Origin: Deltaproteobacteria bacterium
GTDB lineage: Bacteria > Desulfobacterota > GWC2-55-46
DNA length: 37,648 bases
Direction: 5' to 3'
NCBI GenBank assembly: GCA_016177845.1
Contig: JACOUO010000030.1
Location: 1 to 37,648 of the forward strand
In this document: piece after piece, positions 32,522 through 37,648 of the stretch
Layout: each line of letters opens with the position of its first letter
Position numbering within the stretch: the first letter of the stretch is position 1
Position numbers and translations under genes: made by a program
The notes under the pieces: generated by a model
Told to the model about the DNA's origin: nothing
The model's database searches: none
What the model saw: only the letters and a program-made list of their open reading frames with translations

Positions 32522-32550
32522 ATTATACTTTATATTTATGTGCTTGTCAA
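32522..32550 (-). promoter_or_regulatory. consensus promoter of the phage-like cluster
   Basis: The minus strand has TTGACA (32550-32545), a 17-base spacer and TATAAT (32527-32522), an exact sigma-70 consensus with ideal spacing. Transcription would start near 32515 and run into the sigma-like gene. A promoter this strong needs tight control, which the overlapping palindrome could give. Confidence 0.9.
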
Positions 32551-32555
32551 GCACA
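32539..32555. promoter_or_regulatory. palindromic operator over the -35 box
   Basis: TGTGCTTGACAAGCACA (minus strand) is a perfect 17-bp palindrome with 8-bp arms around one central base. It covers the entire -35 box of the promoter at 32522-32550. Binding of a dimeric repressor here would block RNA polymerase. No matching repressor gene is in the cluster. Confidence 0.75.
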
Positions 32556-32640
32556 CTTCCGGATTAAGCTAATGATGAAGTATTCTCCTGTCCATACAGA
32601 CAGGCTTTTTACTGGTTTATATATGGTCTGTTTGAAAGAT

Positions 32641-32670
32641 AAAAAAAGGTGGCTATCTTGCGATAGCCAC
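32641..32670 (-). terminator. terminator of ychF
   Basis: GGTGGCTATC (32647-32656) pairs with GATAGCCACC (32661-32670) across TTGC, a perfect 10-bp stem. On the minus strand it runs into six T's. It lies 35 bases past the ychF stop and insulates the phage promoter. Confidence 0.94.
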
Positions 32671-32704
32671 CTCAAAGGCTTGATTTTATAACGAGGGCTG
32701 TCTT

Positions 32705-33796
32705 TTAAACATTGAACCTGAAGTGCATTATATCCCCGTCCTTAACGATATAATCCTTCCCTTCGACCCTGAGCAGGCCCTTGTCCTTGCATGCGGCCTC
32801 AGACCCGCACTTCACGAAATCCTCATACGCCATGACCTCCGCACGAATGAATCCTCGCTCAAAATCGCTATGGATTACCCCTGCGGCCTTAGGCGCCTTG
32901 GAATCCCTTTCAACGGTCCACGCCCTTACTTCTTTTTTACCGACGGTAAAATATGTTATCAATCCGAGCAGGCTGTATGCGGCTGCCGCAAGCCTGTCAA
33001 GGCCTGATTCCTTAAGCCCCAGACCGCTTAAAAACTCCGCCCTCTCTTCCTCAGACAGTTCGGCTATCTCAGATTCGATCTTTCCGCAGATTATGACAAA
33101 GCCTGCTCCTTCCTTTTCTGCTATCGCCTTTACAGCCTTTGCCGGCGCGCTCTCCCCGTTCAGGTCGTTCTCGCCTACATTGGCGACATATATTATCGGC
33201 TTTGCGGTAAGGAGATTCAGGTCTTTTACCAGTTCAGCGGTCTCTTTCGTAAGTATGCTCCTTGCGGGCTTGCCAGCTTCAAAGGCGCTCTTTAATGCGT
33301 TATACACGGGCAAGGCCTCTGCCATCAGTTTATCACCCTGTTTTGCCATTTTAGCGGCTTTATCCATTCTTTTGTCAATGGCCTCAAGATCAGAAAGTAT
33401 CAGCTCAGTCTCGATTACCTCGATATCACCAGCCGGGTCCACCTTTCCGTCAACATGGACCACCTGCGGGTCCTCAAAGCACCTTACTACATGGGCTATG
33501 GTATCCACGCTTCTGATATTTCCGAGGAACTGGTTTCCAAGCCCCTCACCCTTGCTCGCGCCCTTCACTATCCCCGCTATATCCACAAACTCTACGGCAG
33601 TAGGCACAACCCTTTCAGGCTTTGCAAGCTCAGCCAGCTTATACATCCTCTCATCTCTGAGTGGGACCATCCCTATATTGGGGTTGATGGTGCAAAAAGG
33701 GTAATTTGACGCCTCAGCCCCTGCCGCGGTCATGGCATTGAATATTGTTGATTTGCCCACGTTAGGCAAACCTATTATTCCGCAATTAAATCCCAT
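32705..33796 (-). CDS. ychF: ribosome-binding ATPase YchF
   Basis: YchF is an Obg-type P-loop ATPase linked to the ribosome and oxidative stress. The 363-residue protein shows the P-loop GLPNVGKST (9-17), the switch GNQFLGN, the altered G4 YVANVGE and the TGS-type C-terminus (KDYIVKDGDIMHFRFNV). Length is normal. It follows hppA and terminates at 32641-32670. In many genomes it follows pth directly. Here hppA lies between them. Confidence 0.97.
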   Translation of the reverse strand: MGFNCGIIGLPNVGKSTIFNAMTAAGAEASNYPFCTINPNIGMVPLRDERMYKLAELAKPERVVPTAVEFVDIAGIVKGASKGEGLGNQFLGNIRSVDTIAHVVRCFEDPQVVHVDGKVDPAGDIEVIETELILSDLEAIDKRMDKAAKMAKQGDKLMAEALPVYNALKSAFEAGKPARSILTKETAELVKDLNLLTAKPIIYVANVGENDLNGESAPAKAVKAIAEKEGAGFVIICGKIESEIAELSEEERAEFLSGLGLKESGLDRLAAAAYSLLGLITYFTVGKKEVRAWTVERDSKAPKAAGVIHSDFERGFIRAEVMAYEDFVKCGSEAACKDKGLLRVEGKDYIVKDGDIMHFRFNV

Positions 33797-33861
33797 TTTC
33801 TTCTTCTCTTATAAGCTTGGCAGCAGAACTGCCTGCTTATCCTTTCTCTATTATTTTCCTA

Positions 33862-33898
33862 TAAAAAATAAGGGCCGGCGCCTTTAAGACACCAGCCC
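33862..33898 (-). terminator. terminator of hppA
   Basis: On the minus strand GGGCTGGTGTC pairs with GGCGCCGGCCC through an 11-bp stem that includes several G-U pairs, followed by an AT stretch with six T's. It lies 30 bases past the hppA stop, so ychF probably has its own promoter or depends on read-through. Confidence 0.75.
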
Positions 33899-33927
33899 TA
33901 TACTTTAAAATAAAACCATGCCCAAAG

Positions 33928-35940
33928 TCAAACAATCAGAGGGGCTATGATTAAAGAAACTATACTCATCAGTTTTATAAGTATATTCATCGCGGGGCCC
34001 GATGTATCCTTAAACGGGTCGCCTACAGTATCCCCGACCACGGCAGCCTTGTGGGCGTCAGAGCCTTTGCCTCCGTAATTGCCTTTTTCAATGTATTTCT
34101 TGGCATTATCCCATGCGCCTCCGGCATTTGCCATAAATACGGCAAGGAGCACTCCTGTAACCGTAGCGCCGGCAAGCATGCCTCCAAGGGCTTCAGGCCC
34201 CAATAGAAAACCGACTGAAACAGGGGCAAACAAGGCCAATAACCCCGGCAGTATCATCTCTTTTAAGGCTGCCTTAGTGCTTATATCAATGCATTTGGCT
34301 GTATCGGGCTTTGCCCCCGGCACGCCTTCAAGGAGCCCCGGTATTTCCCTGAACTGCCTTCTTATCTCCTGCACCATCTTAAAGGCTGCCGTTCCTACGC
34401 TCGTCATGGTGAGAGAAGCTATAAAAGACGGGATAATGCCACCTAAAAGCAGCCCTATTATAACAGAGGGATTTGCCAGTGAAATATCCAAGGGCTGTCC
34501 CATCTTGGCGCTCACAGCCTGGCTAAAGGCGGAAAATAAGGCAAGTGCTGTAAGTGCGGCAGAGCCTATGGCAAACCCCTTGCCTATCGCAGCCGTTGTA
34601 TTGCCAAGCGAGTCAAGGCTGTCGGTTATATCCCTTACATCCTTTCCAAGCCCGCTCATCTCTGAAATCCCGCCTGCGTTATCCGCTATCGGGCCGTAGG
34701 CATCTACACTCATTATTATGCCGACAGTTGCCAGCATTCCGACTGCGGCTATCCCCACCCCATATATCCCGGCAGCGTAATTTGCGATAAAGATGGCCGC
34801 ACAGATAGCAATGAGCGGCAGCGCGCAGCTCTCAAAGCCCACTGCTATTCCTGTGATTATATTTGTGCCTGCCCCGGTCTGCGAAGACTTGGCTATCTTT
34901 TCAACCTGTTTTGCAGAGGTAAAATATTCCGTGACAAGCCCGATTATACTGCCGCTCAGCGTTCCCGCTATCACCGCAAGGTAACACCTCATGTCACACC
35001 CTACCAGTATGGTGACTAAATACCCTAACCCAAGGAACACGGCGGTAGAGATTATTGCCACATACCGAAGCGCCATCGCAGGGTCATACCTGTCCAGTAT
35101 GTTCATTACAAGCATGCCTGCCATTGATGCGACCAGCCCTGCCATTACAAGGACAACAGGATAGGACATAAGAACGGCAGAGGACCCCAGATATCCAAGG
35201 CTGCCTGCTGTTGCGCCAAGCGCAATAGAGGCTACTATCGCACCCACATAGGACTCAAAGATATCAGCCCCGAGGCCTGCCACATCCCCGACATTATCTC
35301 CAACATTATCCGCGATGACACCGGGGTTCCTCGGGTCGTCTTCCGGTATTCCCGCCTCTACCTTTCCTACGAGGTCAGCCCCCACATCAGCGGATTTTGT
35401 ATATATTCCGCCACCTACCCTGGCAAACAGGGCTATTGAAGAGGCTCCCATGGCATAGCCGTTTATTATTGAGGCGGTCTCAGGCTTTCCGTAGAGAATA
35501 AAAAGGACCCCGATTCCAAAAAGCCCAAGGCTGGCAACGGAGATGCCCATTATAGAGCCTCCGAAAAAGGCAATTGAAAGCGCCCTTGTCATACCCGGCT
35601 TATACCTTCTTGCGGCCTCCGTTGTCCTGACATTGGCCTTTGTAGCGCCTTTCATGCCGAAGTAACCGGCTATCATTGAGGAGACCCCGCCAAAGATATA
35701 GGCAAGGGATGTCTCTGTATTCAGAAAGGCCGCCAAAGCAATTGCAACAACTATCAAAAAGACTGCAAGAATAGTGTACTGCCTTTTAAGATAGACCATG
35801 GCCCCTTCGTGTATAAGGCCTGCTATCTCTTTCATTTTTTCATTGCCATCAGGCAGTTTTGAGATATGAAGGTAGATAAAAAGGGCCAAAGCCAATCCGC
35901 TTAAGCCGAGGACTGGGGCAAAGCCGATTAGATTCTGCAT
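33928..35940 (-). CDS. hppA: K+-dependent membrane-bound pyrophosphatase
   Basis: This 670-residue, roughly 16-helix membrane pump couples pyrophosphate hydrolysis to H+ or Na+ transport. The catalytic loops are visible: [14 protein letters not shown] (182-195), [12 protein letters not shown] (211-222) and the C-terminal [15 protein letters not shown]. In [10 protein letters not shown] the position that is Lys in K+-independent enzymes is Ala, so K+ dependence is expected. Whether it moves H+ or Na+ cannot be told here. It begins [16 protein letters not shown] at ATG 35940, with AGGATGG upstream. It has its own promoter (35973-36001) and lies between pth and ychF. Confidence 0.96.
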   Translation of the reverse strand: MQNLIGFAPVLGLSGLALALFIYLHISKLPDGNEKMKEIAGLIHEGAMVYLKRQYTILAVFLIVVAIALAAFLNTETSLAYIFGGVSSMIAGYFGMKGATKANVRTTEAARRYKPGMTRALSIAFFGGSIMGISVASLGLFGIGVLFILYGKPETASIINGYAMGASSIALFARVGGGIYTKSADVGADLVGKVEAGIPEDDPRNPGVIADNVGDNVGDVAGLGADIFESYVGAIVASIALGATAGSLGYLGSSAVLMSYPVVLVMAGLVASMAGMLVMNILDRYDPAMALRYVAIISTAVFLGLGYLVTILVGCDMRCYLAVIAGTLSGSIIGLVTEYFTSAKQVEKIAKSSQTGAGTNIITGIAVGFESCALPLIAICAAIFIANYAAGIYGVGIAAVGMLATVGIIMSVDAYGPIADNAGGISEMSGLGKDVRDITDSLDSLGNTTAAIGKGFAIGSAALTALALFSAFSQAVSAKMGQPLDISLANPSVIIGLLLGGIIPSFIASLTMTSVGTAAFKMVQEIRRQFREIPGLLEGVPGAKPDTAKCIDISTKAALKEMILPGLLALFAPVSVGFLLGPEALGGMLAGATVTGVLLAVFMANAGGAWDNAKKYIEKGNYGGKGSDAHKAAVVGDTVGDPFKDTSGPAMNILIKLMSIVSLIIAPLIV

Positions 35941-35972
35941 AATCCATCCTGTATCATAAATTTATTAAATGG

Positions 35973-36001
35973 ATTATATCGTAAAAGATTGGAAAGGACA
36001 A
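35973..36001 (-). promoter_or_regulatory. promoter of hppA
   Basis: On the minus strand TTGTCC (36001-35996) is followed after 17 bases by a perfect TATAAT (35978-35973), about 33 bases upstream of the hppA start. It lies in the short gap after pth, so hppA can be expressed separately from prs-rplY-pth. Confidence 0.7.
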
Positions 36002-36026
36002 ACCGATGGGGACTAAAAAAAAGTTA

Positions 36027-36581
36027 TTATGAGTTGAATTTATTCATTGCGGCATCAATGCCTTCGGCGAGTATGGTCTGGAGCGCTTCAGAGCCTTTTT
36101 TCATCATCTCCTCAACCGCTTCGCCCTCCTCAGGCGCGAACGGGCTTAAGACATGGGCGACAATATCGCCATGGTCAGGCCTTCCTATTCCCAGCCTGAT
36201 CCTTCGGAAATCACTGCTGCCAAGATGCTCTATCATTGATTTGATGCCTTTTTGTCCTCCGCTGCCTCCGCCTTTTCTTATTCTTATCTTTCCAAGGGGC
36301 AGATCAACATCGTCAAATGCAGCTATGATGGACTCGGGTTCTATCAAATACTTTGTCTTGAATTCGGAAACAGCCTCCCCGCTCAGGTTCATGAAGGTCT
36401 GCGGCTTTAGAAGTATCACTTCCTTGCCTGCTATGCTGCCCTCTCCGTAAAGGGCCTTTCCGGCTCTTTTAAATTTTATGCCAAAAAAAGAGGACACCCG
36501 GTCTATAAGCATGAAGCCTGCATTATGCCGGGTGTCCTCGTATTCTTTTCCTGGATTTCCTAAACCTACTATGAGCAGCAA
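36027..36581 (-). CDS. pth: peptidyl-tRNA hydrolase
   Basis: Pth frees tRNA from peptidyl-tRNA dropped by stalled ribosomes. The 184-residue enzyme has GLGNPGKEYEDTRHNAGF (N10 and catalytic H19), KPQTFMNLSGEAV, and DDVDLPLGKIRIRKGGG followed by GQKG. Length is normal. The start is TTG 36581, with GAGGA nine bases upstream. It follows rplY with 82 bases between, the typical prs-rplY-pth order. Confidence 0.96.
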   Translation of the reverse strand: MLLIVGLGNPGKEYEDTRHNAGFMLIDRVSSFFGIKFKRAGKALYGEGSIAGKEVILLKPQTFMNLSGEAVSEFKTKYLIEPESIIAAFDDVDLPLGKIRIRKGGGSGGQKGIKSMIEHLGSSDFRRIRLGIGRPDHGDIVAHVLSPFAPEEGEAVEEMMKKGSEALQTILAEGIDAAMNKFNS

Positions 36582-36663
36582 CTAAGCTTTTCCTCAGAGA
36601 AAAAATCAGACTGAAACCAACCTGCCGTTTTAGCAAAGCTGATAAAACAGAAGCTGATTACTC

Positions 36664-37308
36664 CTATTTGCCTTCTTCTTTTTCCTCTACGGCAAAGCTC
36701 TTTGCAAGCTCAGCCTGTACTTCTTCGGCTGTCTTCGGAGCTACTTCAGCTGTCGGGGAGACTACAGAGACGATTGTCATCTCAGGCTCATCAACAATGC
36801 TGACGCCCTCAGGAAGCTTTATATCCCTTGCGTGGAACGAATCACCGATTCCAAGCGGGGTAACATCCACATCGAAGCTGTCGGGTATGCTTGTCGGGAG
36901 GCACTCGACTTTAATTGTCCTGTGCTCCTGCTGTACTATACCGCCGAAAGCGATACCTGCAGCCTTACCGATGATATGGAGCGGAACATCTACTTCGACA
37001 GTATGGTCCATCTGGATCTCAAGGAGGTCAATATGCTGGAGCGTGCCCCTGAGAGGATGGCGTGAGATGCCTTTGAACATCACTGTCCTGTTCTTATCGC
37101 CTTCGATATCAAGGTTTACAAGCACATTTCCGCCTGCGGCAGTGTGAAGAACTTTTTCGAGTTCTTTATTATTGAGCGCAACTGAGAGCGCGCCTTCAAT
37201 GCCTGCACCGTAAAGGATTGCCGGGACCAGGCCTGTATTGCGTAATCTTTTTGCCGGGCCTTTACCGGTCTCTTTCCGCGGCTGGGCCGAGAGATTTATC
37301 TGTTCCAT
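36664..37308 (-). CDS. rplY: 50S ribosomal protein L25 (Ctc type)
   Basis: L25 binds 5S rRNA in the large subunit. The 214-residue long form has an N-terminal L25 domain (RKETGKGPAKRLRNTGLVPA, then ILYGAGIEG) and a C-terminal Ctc beta domain with FDVDVTPLGIGDSFHARDI. It ends in an acidic tail (SFAVEEKEEGK). The ATG follows GGAGGAAGAAA. It lies 48 bases after prs and 82 bases before pth, as in many bacteria. Confidence 0.96.
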   Translation of the reverse strand: MEQINLSAQPRKETGKGPAKRLRNTGLVPAILYGAGIEGALSVALNNKELEKVLHTAAGGNVLVNLDIEGDKNRTVMFKGISRHPLRGTLQHIDLLEIQMDHTVEVDVPLHIIGKAAGIAFGGIVQQEHRTIKVECLPTSIPDSFDVDVTPLGIGDSFHARDIKLPEGVSIVDEPEMTIVSVVSPTAEVAPKTAEEVQAELAKSFAVEEKEEGK

Positions 37309-37356
37309 TTTCTTCCTCCAGTAGTTATCAAAATTTAATATGCAGGAAAACCGATT

Positions 37357-37648
37357 TTACACAAAGAGAGAGCTTACCGATTCTCCGTAATGTATTCTCT
37401 TTATGGCCTCGCCAAGGAGCGGGCCGACTGAGAGCCTCTTTATCTTATCCGAAACAGTACCTTCCCTTTTGGGGATTGTATTCGTTACGACCAATTCTTT
37501 TATCGGGGATTTTTCAAGCCTGTCCATCGCGGGGCCTGAAAGGACTGCATGGCTGCAGCATGCGTATATCTGTTTTGCTCCCTGTTTCTGAAGAGCAACA
37601 GCAGCCTGCGTAATAGTGCCTGCGGTATCTATCATGTCATCGAGTATT
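37357..37648 (-). CDS. prs: ribose-phosphate pyrophosphokinase, C-terminal part (runs off window)
   Basis: Prs makes PRPP from ribose 5-phosphate and ATP for nucleotide, His and Trp synthesis. The visible 96 residues start [19 protein letters not shown], the PRPP-binding motif, and continue [20 protein letters not shown] and on to [12 protein letters not shown], the typical C-terminus. The N-terminal two thirds are beyond 37648. It is the first visible gene of the prs-rplY-pth run. Confidence 0.96.
   Translation of the reverse strand, partial: ILDDMIDTAGTITQAAVALQKQGAKQIYACCSHAVLSGPAMDRLEKSPIKELVVTNTIPKREGTVSDKIKRLSVGPLLGEAIKRIHYGESVSSLFV

Larger units (their letters stand above)
32332..32704. 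other. control region at the upstream end of the phage-like cluster
   Basis: About 370 bases without a gene. It holds the ychF terminator (32641-32670), the consensus promoter (32522-32550), the overlapping palindrome (32539-32555) and a leader of about 180 bases before the sigma-like gene. No stem of terminator strength and no credible leader peptide was seen in the leader. Confidence 0.7.

Noticed and set aside
32781-33704. 307-codon open frame on the plus strand
   Set aside because: It is antisense to ychF, whose frame is certain, with a Ser-rich composition typical of a reverse-complement shadow.
34079-34699. 206-codon open frame on the plus strand
   Set aside because: It is antisense to hppA and has no ribosome binding site or family pattern.

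Overview
The window is a piece of a Gram-negative bacterial chromosome. LpxC makes lipid A and Lnt matures lipoproteins, so the cell has an outer membrane. Nearly every real gene lies on the minus strand. The order tRNA-Thr(TGT), tRNA-Tyr(GTA), tRNA-Gly(TCC), tRNA-Thr(GGT), tuf, the phoH-HD-ybeY block, a DUF2905 gene and a K+-type membrane pyrophosphatase fit a Nitrospirota- or deltaproteobacteria-like lineage. That placement is inference from gene content, not a search. Layout, low to high coordinate (transcription runs high to low): (1) 1-850, the start of tuf and four tRNA genes read from one strong promoter. (2) 1.0-8.1 kb, an operon phoH, 7TM-HD (pgpH-like), ybeY, a small Yip1-like membrane protein, a dgkA-PAP2 fusion, lnt and prfB. 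prfB needs a programmed +1 frameshift. (3) 8.2-9.5 kb, lpxC and a DUF2905 gene with promoter and terminator. (4) 9.66-32.56 kb, a compact tailed-phage cluster. (5) 32.7-37.65 kb, ychF, hppA, pth, rplY and the end of prs. The phage-like cluster holds, in transcription order: a consensus promoter overlapped by a 17-bp palindrome; a sigma-region-4-like regulator; a small basic protein; a terminator; a small zinc-knuckle protein; terminase small and large subunits; portal; scaffold; major capsid protein; head-completion genes including a spike with an Mtd-type N-terminus; tail terminator and tube; a tail-assembly chaperone with a -1 frameshift extension; tape measure; a lipoprotein gene set apart by gaps; distal tail, pectate-lyase-fold tailspike, tail hub and fibre genes; and a lysis cassette (small membrane protein, M15 endolysin, 3-TM holin). 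Both flanks are housekeeping genes, so the whole element is visible. It has no integrase, recombinase, repressor, excisionase, replication gene or recognisable att repeat, and every structural frame looks intact. This points to a domesticated, gene-transfer-agent-like particle or a cleanly reduced prophage run by a host regulator. It is the main discovery candidate here.
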